NCBI RefSeq assembly: GCF_007828865.1
Contig: NZ_VIVK01000001.1
Location: 5,208,001-5,272,000, forward strand
DNA length: 64,000 bases
Direction: 5' to 3'
Source of the DNA: Kribbella amoyensis
GTDB taxonomy: Bacteria > Actinomycetota > Actinomycetes > Propionibacteriales > Kribbellaceae
Positions 41,992 to 50,151 of this stretch are shown one piece after another. A program made the position numbers and the translations under genes. The number at the start of each line of letters is the position of its first letter. The stretch's first letter is position 1. The notes beneath the pieces were generated by a model. The model saw only the letters and a list, made by a program, of their open reading frames with translations. It was not told where the DNA came from and did not search any database.

Positions 41992-43664
41992 CTACTCCTG
42001 AACAGACGGCGGTCGCGGCGCACCTCAACGCGATCCTGCGGTGCTACACCCGCGAGGCCGGGATCCCGGTCGCCCTTGGCCGATTGACCTTCGAAGCGGA
42101 GGCTCGGGTGGTGAGGGCTGTGGTGCAACACGCCTCACCGACCGGGTACCACCTCTTCGACGACGTTCGCGTCGACGGTACGCCCGCCGTCCCCGAGGAC
42201 CTGGTCCGGTTGCTGTCGACCGGCGCGGACGCGGGCGAGATCGACGACCTGGCCGCGCGGACCGCCGAGTCGGTGCGCAACGTGGCGACGTTCGTCGAGG
42301 GCCCGTCCACCGAGGAGGCCGCGGAGAGCCCGGCCTCGCAGGGTGCGCTCGGCCGGTTCCTGGAAGCCGAGCAGGCGTTGGTGTTCGGGCACCTGACCCA
42401 CCCGGCGCCGAAGAGCCGGGACGGGGTGCACGGGGCCGAGCTGGCGGCGTACTCGCCGGAGCTCGGTGGCCGGTTCGCGGTCCACTGGTTCGAGGTCGAC
42501 GCCGAGCTGGTGTCGTCGGACCAGGTGGCCGGCGCGCCATCACTGCAGGGACTGGACGCCTTGCAGTTGATGGCCGCGCTGGCCGGGAGTACGCCGTCGC
42601 CCGGGACCGTGCTGGTGCCGGCGCATCCGTGGCAGGCCGCCGACCTGGTCCGCCGGCCGCGGGTGGCCGCGCTGATCGGTGACGGCCGGGTGGCGGCGCT
42701 CGGTCCGTCGGGCGCGCAGTGGTTCCCGACGTCGAGTCTGCGCACGCTGTTCCACCCCGATCTGCCGGTGATGCTGAAGTTGTCGCTCGGCCTGCGGATC
42801 ACGAACTCGAAGCGTGAGTCGACCCCGACCGAGCTGCGCCGCGGACTGGAGATCAACCGGCTCCTCGACGCGGCGTACAACGCGGGCACGGCGACCGCGC
42901 ATCCGCGGTTCTCCATCGTCCGCGACCCGGCCTGGATCGCGCTGGACGAGGGCGGTCCCACCCTGACCGGTCTCGACGTCGCGGTGCGCGAGGTCCCGGC
43001 CGACGTGGACAGCTACGCGTGTCTCGCGGGCCTGGTCGCGCCGCGTCCCGGTGGGGTCAGCCGGTTGAGCGAGCTGCCCGCCGTCGCGGACGACCCGGCC
43101 GGCTGGGTCGCGGCGTACGTGGACGAGGTGCTGGTGCCGATGCTGTGCCTGTACGCCGAGACGGGGATCGGGCTGGAGGGTCACCAGCAGAACACGTTGG
43201 TACGGCTCGACGACGCCGGCCGCATCACCGGTGGCGCGTACCGGGACAACCAGGGGTACTACCTGGCCTCGTCGCACCTGGAGAGCCTGCTCGGGGTCAC
43301 CGGGTTGCGCGACTCCACGCTGGCCGTGGTGGACGACGCGATCGTGGACGACCGGCTCACGTACTACCTGCTGCACAACCAGGCCCTCGGTGTCATCGGG
43401 GCCCTCGGCATGGACGGCACCGCGGACGAGGACAAGCTGCTGCAGGTGGTTCGGGACCGGCTGGCCGCGGCACTGCCCGGGTTGCGGGCCGCGGGGCCCG
43501 ACGGCGACCGGCTGCCGAGGCGCTGGCTGGCCGCGGAAACCCTGCCCTGCAAGGCGAACATCCGGACCCGGCTGAAGGGGATCGACGAGGTGGTCGCGCC
43601 GCTGGACAACCAGTCGGTGTACCTCGACATCCCGAATCCGCTGCGGCTCGAGGGCGTGCGGTGA
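41988..43664 (+). CDS. IucA/IucC-family NIS siderophore synthetase (first)
   Basis: 558-residue NRPS-independent siderophore synthetase forming an amide between a carboxylate (probably citrate or its mono-amide) and a hydroxamated diamine, using ATP. Conserved segments are PAHPWQAADLV, KLSLGLRITNSKR, and the active-site EGHQQNTLVRLD. It corresponds by order to RhbC of rhizobactin biosynthesis. Overlaps upstream and downstream genes by 4 bases. Type A versus B/C assignment needs phylogeny. Confidence 0.92.
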   Translation: MTTPEQTAVAAHLNAILRCYTREAGIPVALGRLTFEAEARVVRAVVQHASPTGYHLFDDVRVDGTPAVPEDLVRLLSTGADAGEIDDLAARTAESVRNVATFVEGPSTEEAAESPASQGALGRFLEAEQALVFGHLTHPAPKSRDGVHGAELAAYSPELGGRFAVHWFEVDAELVSSDQVAGAPSLQGLDALQLMAALAGSTPSPGTVLVPAHPWQAADLVRRPRVAALIGDGRVAALGPSGAQWFPTSSLRTLFHPDLPVMLKLSLGLRITNSKRESTPTELRRGLEINRLLDAAYNAGTATAHPRFSIVRDPAWIALDEGGPTLTGLDVAVREVPADVDSYACLAGLVAPRPGGVSRLSELPAVADDPAGWVAAYVDEVLVPMLCLYAETGIGLEGHQQNTLVRLDDAGRITGGAYRDNQGYYLASSHLESLLGVTGLRDSTLAVVDDAIVDDRLTYYLLHNQALGVIGALGMDGTADEDKLLQVVRDRLAAALPGLRAAGPDGDRLPRRWLAAETLPCKANIRTRLKGIDEVVAPLDNQSVYLDIPNPLRLEGVR

Positions 43665-44206
43665 GGTGCGAGACGACGCCGCTGCTGCACCTGGACGACG
43701 GCTTCGACCTGCGGCCCGCGGTCGCTGAGGACGCCACCAGGATCGCGGACTGGATGGCGCAGCCGCACATCCGGAAGTGGTGGCAGCAGGACTGGTCCGT
43801 GGAGCGGTGGGCCCAGGTGCTCGACGAACAAGCCGCTGGTGAGCACTCGACGCCGTGCATGGTCGCGCTCGACACCGAGGACCTCGGCTACGTGGAGCTG
43901 TACCGCGTCCGGCACGACCGGCTCGCGGAGTACTACGCGAGCGACGAGCACGACTGGGGCGTTCACGTGGCCATCGGCGACACCGTCCGGACCGGTCAGG
44001 GGCTCGGCCGCCGGCTGCTCAGGTCGGTCGCGGACGCGTTGCTGCGGGCGGATCCGCGGTGCGACCGCGTCGTGGCCGAGCCGGACGCGGCCAACGTCGC
44101 GTCGGTCCGTGCGTTCGCGGCGGCCGGCTTCGTCACCCAGGGGGAGCTCCGGCTGCCCGAGAAGACCGCACTACTGATGGTTCGTCCCCGGACCGTGGAG
44201 GCATGA
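43661..44206 (+). CDS. GNAT N-acetyltransferase of siderophore pathway (RhbD/IucB-like)
   Basis: 181-residue acetyltransferase expected to acetylate the N-hydroxy diamine. Family features are ATRIADWMAQPHIRKWWQQDWSVERW and the acyl-CoA loop VRTGQGLGRRLLRSVADALL. GTG 43661 overlaps the NIS stop; a longer in-frame extension upstream is shadow sequence. The presence of an acetyltransferase favours acetyl-hydroxamate end groups, as in schizokinen, arthrobactin and rhizobactin. Confidence 0.88.
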   Translation: MRCETTPLLHLDDGFDLRPAVAEDATRIADWMAQPHIRKWWQQDWSVERWAQVLDEQAAGEHSTPCMVALDTEDLGYVELYRVRHDRLAEYYASDEHDWGVHVAIGDTVRTGQGLGRRLLRSVADALLRADPRCDRVVAEPDAANVASVRAFAAAGFVTQGELRLPEKTALLMVRPRTVEA

Positions 44207-44207
44207 C

Positions 44208-45491
44208 ATGACAACCGCCCCTTACGACGTCCTCGCGATCGGGGCCGGCCCGTTCAACCTCGGCCTGGCCGCGTTGGCGGACGGGCTCGACGACGTCTCG
44301 CTGGCGGTGCTGGACAGCCGGCCCGAGTTCACCTGGCATCGCGGGCTGATGTTCGACGACGCGATGCTGCAGGTGTCGTTCCTCGCCGACCTGGTCAGCC
44401 TGGTCGAACCGGCACACCGGCTGTCGTTCCTGTCGTACCTGCGCGACAACGACCGCCTGTACCAGTTCTACGTGCGCGAGCAGTTCCACCCGACGCGGCG
44501 CGAGTACGAGGCGTACCTGCGGTGGTGTGCGGCCCAGTTGGACTCGCTGCATTTCGGACACGAGGTGACCGCGGTGTCTTGGGACGGGGACGTGTTCACG
44601 GTGACTGTGCAACGCGGTGAGGCCGTGGAGGAGTTCACTGCTCGCCACCTGGTCCTCGGGGTCGGTACGGAGCCGAACCTGCCGCCCGCGTTGCAGGGGC
44701 TGGCCGAGGAACGGTTCCTGCACTCGGCGGACTACCTCTACCGGCGGGACGACGTACTGCGGTCCGGCCGGGTCACCGTGGTCGGGTCGGGGCAGTCCGG
44801 GGCCGAGTGCGCGTTGGACCTGTTGCGGGCCAATGCTGCCGGTGGTCCCGCGGTCAGCTGGTTGACCCGGACGCCGTCGTTCGCACCGCTGGACTACTCC
44901 AAGTTGGTGCTGGAGATGACGACCCCGTCGTACGTGGACTACTTCCACTCGTTGCCGGAACCGGCGCGGGACAAGCTGGTCAAGGAACAGTGGCGGCACT
45001 ACAAGGGCATCTCCTCGGACACGTTGGACGACATCCACGACGTGCTCTACCAACGCGACCTGGGGACCGCGGCGACCGCACCGATCGAGCTGCAGTGTGG
45101 TGTCGCCGTGGAGTCCGCTGTTGCTCGCGCTGACGGAGTGGAGCTCACCCTGCGCCACACGGACAGCGGTCGTACCTTCCACCACGTCACCGATGTCGTG
45201 GTCGCGGCCACGGGGTACCGGAATCGCGCTGTGTCGTTCCTGGACGCGTCCGTCGAGTCGCTGGTGCAACGGGACGCCGCTGGTCGGTGGGTGATCAACC
45301 GGGACCACAGTGTCGGAACGGACGGCCGGTTGTTCGTGGCCAATGCGGATCTGCACAGCCACGGAGTCGCCGCACCGGACCTGGGGATCGGGGCCATTCG
45401 CAACGCGACGATCCTCAACGCCGTCGCCGGTCGTGAGGTGTTCCGGCTGCCGAAGTTCACCGCGTTCACCGACTTCGTCGTACCTGCATGA
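44208..45491 (+). CDS. L-lysine/L-ornithine-type N-monooxygenase (DesB/RhbE/IucD-like)
   Basis: 427-residue FAD- and NADPH-dependent N-hydroxylase that makes the hydroxylamine of the siderophore. The FAD motif is LAIGAGPFNLGLAALA, the NADPH motif VTVVGSGQSGAECALDLL, and a C-terminal ATGY segment (VVAATGYRNRAV) completes the family signature. RhbE-like enzymes act on diamines and IucD-like enzymes on lysine; here the decarboxylase in the operon suggests a diamine. Ends overlapping the second NIS gene by 4 bases. Confidence 0.92.
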   Translation: MTTAPYDVLAIGAGPFNLGLAALADGLDDVSLAVLDSRPEFTWHRGLMFDDAMLQVSFLADLVSLVEPAHRLSFLSYLRDNDRLYQFYVREQFHPTRREYEAYLRWCAAQLDSLHFGHEVTAVSWDGDVFTVTVQRGEAVEEFTARHLVLGVGTEPNLPPALQGLAEERFLHSADYLYRRDDVLRSGRVTVVGSGQSGAECALDLLRANAAGGPAVSWLTRTPSFAPLDYSKLVLEMTTPSYVDYFHSLPEPARDKLVKEQWRHYKGISSDTLDDIHDVLYQRDLGTAATAPIELQCGVAVESAVARADGVELTLRHTDSGRTFHHVTDVVVAATGYRNRAVSFLDASVESLVQRDAAGRWVINRDHSVGTDGRLFVANADLHSHGVAAPDLGIGAIRNATILNAVAGREVFRLPKFTAFTDFVVPA

Positions 45492-47224
45492 GCTGGACGC
45501 GATGCTCCACGGAGCTGCTGGAGAAGCTGATCGCGCAGTTCTGCACGGAGGAGCTGCTGCACCCGGTCGACGGCCGCCTGGACCTGGGGACCGTCGTGTA
45601 CGAGTTCGGCGCGACCCGGGGAGCCTTCGGAAGCTACCGAGTGACGCCGGGCTCGGTCCGCCGTACGGTCGCGGGCATCCTCGGCAACGATGAGAGCGAG
45701 CCGGCCGCGGACCCCGTGCAGTTCCTGGTGGACGCCGCGGACGTGCTGGGGATCCACGGTTCGACCGTGGCCGGGTACGTGGCCGAGTTGTCGAACACGC
45801 TGGCCGCCGACGTGACCATGGCGGGTACGGCGGTACGCAACAAGGACCTGCTCGGCTTGGAACACTGGCAGCTGGACGGCCACCTCACGGGCCACCCGCT
45901 GCTCGTCGCGAACAAGGGCCGCCTCGGCTTCTCCGCAACCGACAGCGCCCGCTACGCGCCCGAGGCCCGGACCCCGCTCCGCCTGGTCTGGCTCGCCGTT
46001 CGCCGTGGCCTCGCGGAGTTCCGCGGTACGCCGGACCTGTCGGAGCACGCCGTGGTCGAGCGGGAGCTGGGTACGGCGGTACTGGACGAGTTCCGCGCGA
46101 AGCTGGACGACCCGGACGCGTACGTTTGGATGCCAGTTCACCCGTGGCAGCTGGACCACGTCGTACGGACGCAGTGGGCGCGCGAGTTGGCCACGGGGGA
46201 GATCGTGGTGCTGGGGGAGGCGCCCGACGAGTACTTGCCGACACAGTCGATCCGTACTGTCGTCAACATCACGGACCCCCTTCGGTACCAGGTGAAGCTA
46301 CCGCTGAAGATCCTCAACACGTCGGTGTACCGCGGCATCCCCGAACACTGCTCCCTGGCCGCCCCGATGGTCACCCAATGGCTCCGCGGACTCTGGTCCC
46401 GCGACGAGGTACTGGGCCGCCTCGGTACCGAGCTGCTCGGCGAGGTGGCATCCGTGACGGTGCGGCATCCCCAGCTCTCCACGGCGCCCGGAATCCCTTA
46501 CCAGTGGACGGAAACGCTCGGGTGCATCTGGCGGGACCCGCTGCACCCCCGACTCCAACAGGGCGAGTCCGCCTGGCCGCTGGCCGCCGTACTGCACCGT
46601 GACGCGGCCGGCGAACCACTGGTGGTGGCCATGATCGACCAGTCCGGCGCCGACCCGGAGACCTGGCTCGCGGACCTCTTCGCAGCGCTGCTCCGCCCGC
46701 TACTCCACCTGATGCACCACTACGGCATCACGGTGAACCCCCACGGCGAGAACCTCGCCGTCATCTGCGGCCCAGAGGGGATGCCGGCCCGCATCGTCGT
46801 CAAGGACCTCATCGACGACGTCAACGTCTCCACCGACCCGGTCCCCGCCCGCGGCCACGAACCCGACTCCCACGCCCGCGTCCTCCCCCGCAAACCCTGG
46901 CACGTCCTCCGCCAGTACCTCGTCGACGCCCTCCTCCTCGGCGTCCTCAACCCCCTGGCCGACCTGGACCTCATCCCGCCCGACCGCTTCTGGGGCCTGA
47001 TCCGCGGCGAACTCGACCTCTACGCAACCACCTTCCCCCGCCAAGCCACCCGCCTCGAAGCGACAGCCCTCGACGGCCAGACCTTCGCCCGCTACCCCCT
47101 CAACGGCTACCGCCTGACCCTCGGCTACCAAGACCTCGACACCCGCCCACCCATCCCCGTCACCGGCCGCATGCCCAACCCCCTCCACACAGCAACAGCC
47201 ATCCCCCCGAAACGCCCTTGGTGA
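45488..47224 (+). CDS. IucA/IucC-family NIS siderophore synthetase (second, RhbF/DesD-like)
   Basis: 578-residue NIS synthetase completing the siderophore. Conserved segments are PVHPWQLDHVV, KLPLKILNTSVYRGI and NPHGENLAVICG, with a C-terminal helical FhuF-like domain. It equals RhbF by order, and two NIS enzymes together usually decorate both ends of citrate. The last 170 codons change to strongly C-ending codons. It is convergent with an amidase gene, with 4 bases between stops. No uptake or export gene follows. Confidence 0.92.
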   Translation: MSWTRCSTELLEKLIAQFCTEELLHPVDGRLDLGTVVYEFGATRGAFGSYRVTPGSVRRTVAGILGNDESEPAADPVQFLVDAADVLGIHGSTVAGYVAELSNTLAADVTMAGTAVRNKDLLGLEHWQLDGHLTGHPLLVANKGRLGFSATDSARYAPEARTPLRLVWLAVRRGLAEFRGTPDLSEHAVVERELGTAVLDEFRAKLDDPDAYVWMPVHPWQLDHVVRTQWARELATGEIVVLGEAPDEYLPTQSIRTVVNITDPLRYQVKLPLKILNTSVYRGIPEHCSLAAPMVTQWLRGLWSRDEVLGRLGTELLGEVASVTVRHPQLSTAPGIPYQWTETLGCIWRDPLHPRLQQGESAWPLAAVLHRDAAGEPLVVAMIDQSGADPETWLADLFAALLRPLLHLMHHYGITVNPHGENLAVICGPEGMPARIVVKDLIDDVNVSTDPVPARGHEPDSHARVLPRKPWHVLRQYLVDALLLGVLNPLADLDLIPPDRFWGLIRGELDLYATTFPRQATRLEATALDGQTFARYPLNGYRLTLGYQDLDTRPPIPVTGRMPNPLHTATAIPPKRPW

Positions 47225-47228
47225 GTGG

Positions 47229-48617
47229 TCAGCAGGGTGGACCGTGGCGCCAGAGCTGCAGTTCCTCGTCGATCAGGATGCCGAGCCCGAGCAGGTCGGC
47301 CTCCCACTCGGGCAAGGTGGCGAGCGAGAGTCCGACCGGGAGTCCGCGGTTGTCCAGTCCCGCGGGCACGCTGAGCGCGGCGAAGTCGGCGATCGACCAC
47401 GGCACCGAGAGCCGGATCCGTGGACCTTGGGGCGGACCGTGGACATCGATGATGGGCGGCGGCGCGTCGATCGTCGGATGAGCGACCGCGGCCAGACGGT
47501 GCCGCGTCATCAGGGCACGCCACTCGGCCGACCACTGCCGCCGGAGCCGAAGCGCCTCGTCGTACCGTTCCGAGCTGATCTGCTCGCCTTTCTGGACCCG
47601 GTCGCGGACCTGCGGCGTGTAGAGGTGGCTGTGCGCGACGAGGGCGTCGTGAATCTGGTGCGCCTCTGTCTCGTTGATGGTGTCGAATACCCCGTACTGC
47701 TTGGCCAGGACGACGGCCGCGCTCGGCGGGTTCTCGATCTCGACCAGTTCCGCGCCCTGGGCGGTCAAGAGGCCGAGTGCCTCTCGGCAAACGGTCGCGA
47801 TCCGGTCGTCGACCTGTTGCCACGACATCGCGATCGGCAGACCTATGCGAACACCGCGCAGGTCGGACGGTGGACTCGTCGGATAGCCAGGGACCGGCTC
47901 GTCCCGGCTGCCGGTGTCCCGCGGATCGTGACCGGCAAGGACCCGCATCAACAGCGACACGTCCAACATGCGCCGCGCCATCGGGCCGGCGACGTCGAAC
48001 GAAGGACTCAACGGGATCACCCCGAATCGGGACACCCGGCCTTGTGCGCTGCGCAAGGAGCAAACTCCGCAGGCGGCGGCCGGGATGCGTAACGATCCAC
48101 CTGTGTCGGTGCCAGTGGCAACAGGGACCATCCGTCCGGCAAGTGCGGCCGCCGAGCCACCGGACGAGCCACCGGGCGTGCGGCGGCTGTCCCAGGGATT
48201 GCTGGTCGGCGCCGAAGCGGTGCCGTAGGCAAACTCGTGCGTGGTGGTCTTCCCGAGGAGGCCGGCGCCTGCCGCCGCGAGCCGTTCCCAGACGGCGGCG
48301 TCCTCGGCGGGGACATAGTTCGCGAGGATCTGGCTGCCGGCGGTCGTCAGGATCCCCCTGGTCAGGAACACGTCCTTGACCGCCACCGGGACACCGGCCA
48401 GCGGACCGGTCCCTGCTCCGGTCGCCCGGGCGTGGTCGGCCCGGTCCGCGGCTTCGAGAGCGAGTTCGGGCGTACGGGTGACGAACGCGCGAACGACCGG
48501 TTCGGCCGCGTCGATCCGGTGCAGGCAATCGGTGACCAGCTCACGGGCCGAGAGGCGGCGGCGCTCCAGCAAAGGGAGCAATTCGGTGAGACTGAGATCG
48601 GCGGCGTCGTCACTCAC
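47229..48617 (-). CDS. Amidase signature family enzyme
   Basis: 462-residue amidase with an intact Ser-cisSer-Lys triad: Lys81 (PVAVKDVF), Ser151 (TPGGSSGGS) and Ser175 (GTDTGGSLRIP). The family cleaves carboxamides, nitrile-derived amides or aryl-acylamides, and includes GatA; with no GatB/C nearby and this divergence it is a stand-alone amidase. GTG 48617 starts immediately beside the terminator of the 51-residue upstream gene, so its promoter is unclear. Substrate unknown. Confidence 0.9.
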   Translation of the reverse strand: MSDDAADLSLTELLPLLERRRLSARELVTDCLHRIDAAEPVVRAFVTRTPELALEAADRADHARATGAGTGPLAGVPVAVKDVFLTRGILTTAGSQILANYVPAEDAAVWERLAAAGAGLLGKTTTHEFAYGTASAPTSNPWDSRRTPGGSSGGSAAALAGRMVPVATGTDTGGSLRIPAAACGVCSLRSAQGRVSRFGVIPLSPSFDVAGPMARRMLDVSLLMRVLAGHDPRDTGSRDEPVPGYPTSPPSDLRGVRIGLPIAMSWQQVDDRIATVCREALGLLTAQGAELVEIENPPSAAVVLAKQYGVFDTINETEAHQIHDALVAHSHLYTPQVRDRVQKGEQISSERYDEALRLRRQWSAEWRALMTRHRLAAVAHPTIDAPPPIIDVHGPPQGPRIRLSVPWSIADFAALSVPAGLDNRGLPVGLSLATLPEWEADLLGLGILIDEELQLWRHGPPC

Positions 48618-48630
48618 CCTGCCGAGCCTA

Positions 48631-48667
48631 CGAAAACAAAACCCGCCCGGGGGAGCCCCAGGCGGGT
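48631..48667 (-). terminator. Intrinsic terminator with U-tract downstream of the 51-aa gene
   Basis: On the minus strand ACCCGCC (48661-48667) pairs with GGCGGGT (48641-48647) around a loop of mostly G and C, followed by TTTGTTTTC (48632-48640). This is a textbook rho-independent terminator, unusual among the U-less hairpins in the rest of the window. Confidence 0.75.
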
Positions 48668-48708
48668 CGTCGGCAAGAACGGGACGCGGCGTCGTTGCCG
48701 CGCCGTCC

Positions 48709-48864
48709 TCAGCCGTGCATCGCGACGGCGACGTTGTACACGCCCAGGCAGAAGACCATGACCGCGGCGAACAGCAGCATGAACAGGATCTGTCGCCAGA
48801 AGGAGATCAGGATCACGGCCGACGCCACGACCACCAGGGCCGCGAGTAATTCGTTGGTTGGCAT
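48709..48864 (-). CDS. 51-residue small membrane protein with TTA codon
   Basis: A short gene read on the minus strand from ATG 48864, preceded by AGAGGGA at good spacing and ending at TGA before an intrinsic terminator. The product is two hydrophobic helices (about residues 7-22 and 26-44) separated by WRQ, ending VAVAMHG. Residue 6 is encoded by TTA, the rarest leucine codon in high-GC actinobacteria. It shows no resemblance I recognise. Dedicated promoter-like sequence and terminator argue that it is real; holin-like, toxin-like or regulatory roles are speculation. Confidence 0.6.
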   Translation of the reverse strand: MPTNELLAALVVVASAVILISFWRQILFMLLFAAVMVFCLGVYNVAVAMHG

Positions 48865-49197
48865 GATGTCCCTCTTTTCTGTGAATCAGCTGTCGGTCGG
48901 ACTCTTGTAATCTGCGATGGTTGGGTTAGATTGAGCCGTTCCCTTTCCGGGGTTGAGTTCGTACTCCCAGTAAATGTCCTGTCAAAAGGCTGTCAATGCG
49001 GAAATGTGGCATCGGGAGAAGGTGCACCGACGCTCTTCTGGCCGAGCCGGCCGGGCAGTTCCGCAGCGATCCGGCGAAAAGCGTGCCAACTGGTCCACTC
49101 GTGGTGCCATTTGGCAGCTCGCGGTGGCGTCCTGGTCCGCGGCCGCGAAACGTTGCCCAGGATTGGCGGGAAGTGCGGCGAACCGGGCGATGTCCGC
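48865..49197. other. Lower-GC divergent intergenic region
   Basis: About 330 bases with visibly lower GC between 48870 and 49010 than anything nearby. No gene is supportable. It separates the small membrane protein (minus) from the Mom-like gene (plus) and carries the promoter candidates listed separately. Confidence 0.5.
48980..48996 (-). promoter_or_regulatory. Tandem TTGACA -35 elements for the small membrane protein
   Basis: On the minus strand two perfect TTGACA hexamers lie 11 bases apart (48991-48996 and 48980-48985). For the first, a 17-base spacer leads to TTACTG; the second leads after 16 bases to TACGAA. Either could drive the 51-residue gene, leaving a leader of roughly 90 bases. 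Confidence 0.4.
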
Positions 49198-49203
49198 TAG
49201 CAT
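49198..49203 (+). promoter_or_regulatory. Possible -10 (TAGCAT) of leaderless Mom-like gene
   Basis: TAGCAT is followed by six bases and GTG 49210 with no ribosome site, again the leaderless spacing. Confidence 0.45.
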
Positions 49204-49209
49204 TCTCGC

Positions 49210-50121
49210 GTGTCCATGAGTCCCGTCACGTCGACGGTTCTGCGACTCTCGCTCGATGATTGCCGTCGGCCCGATTCGCTGCTTTCCGACCTGGTCCGCG
49301 ATGCTGCCGTCCGCAACGGACTGGAGCCCCGCGCCCTCGCCGTGCGCACCCTGCTGCACCTGCCGCGGGTAGCTCGGCAGGACGGGACGCTGAGTCAACG
49401 GCAGCTCCAGGACGAGATCCGGCGCAGCGGTGCCGATCTCCGCGCCGACCAGGCCCGGATCAGGGCGTTGATCCCCGACAGCAAGTTCCTCCTGCAGGAG
49501 CTGTTGTTCGTCCGGTACTCCGAGGCCGACGCGGCCCGGATCTTCACCAACCTGCACTACCTGCGCAGTGCCCGGCCGGGGTCGCTCAACTTCGCCTTGG
49601 TCGACCCGGTCTACCGCCTCCCGGTGAGCCTCTGCAGCGTGTCCCCGCTCGAGTGGCGGCAGGTGGGGCGTCAGCTGGCCGTGCAGTTCCAGGTGCCACG
49701 GGAGCGGGCCTGGGACATCTCCCGGGTCTACTCCTTCGACATAGCGCCGGCGAACGCGATCTCGTACCTGCTGGCGAAGGTCCGCTCGTATGTCCGGCAG
49801 GAGTGCCCCGGCGTCGACCTGCTCACCACCGCCGTCGACCCGAACCTGGGCTTCACCGGCTCGAGCTACCGCGCCGCGAACTGGCATCGCTGGATGTCGA
49901 TCGCGCCGCGTCCGTACCTGTACGTCGATCGGCAGTACGCCAGTCCGCGGCAGCTCCGCGCCCGCTTCGGAACGGCCAACCTGGCCGAGCTGAAGACCCG
50001 GCATCCCGGGTCGGTCCAGCAGAGCCGGGCGACGTTGCTCGATTCAACGATCTTCTGCTGCCGGGTCCGCGGCGAGACCGAATTCGTCGCTCCCGACGAC
50101 CAGAAACGGCTGCGGCGCTGA
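49210..50121 (+). CDS. Mom-like GNAT-fold protein (possible DNA-modification enzyme)
   Basis: 303-residue protein. The segment from about 105 to 220 follows the pattern of phage Mu Mom and related proteins: NLHYLRSARPG, ISRVYSFDIAPANAISYLLAKVRSYV, then LLTTAVDPNLGFTGSSYRAANW. Mom proteins have a GNAT-like fold and convert adenine in DNA to a carbamoylmethyl form that blocks restriction. The N-terminal 100 residues are an extra helical region. Family assignment is by eye and uncertain; a plain GNAT protein is the alternative. GTG 49210 follows a leaderless-type -10. Convergent with the PfkB fusion gene. Confidence 0.55.
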   Translation: MSMSPVTSTVLRLSLDDCRRPDSLLSDLVRDAAVRNGLEPRALAVRTLLHLPRVARQDGTLSQRQLQDEIRRSGADLRADQARIRALIPDSKFLLQELLFVRYSEADAARIFTNLHYLRSARPGSLNFALVDPVYRLPVSLCSVSPLEWRQVGRQLAVQFQVPRERAWDISRVYSFDIAPANAISYLLAKVRSYVRQECPGVDLLTTAVDPNLGFTGSSYRAANWHRWMSIAPRPYLYVDRQYASPRQLRARFGTANLAELKTRHPGSVQQSRATLLDSTIFCCRVRGETEFVAPDDQKRLRR

Positions 50122-50151
50122 CCCGCTGCCGGTGATTCCCGGCGGCCTTTG

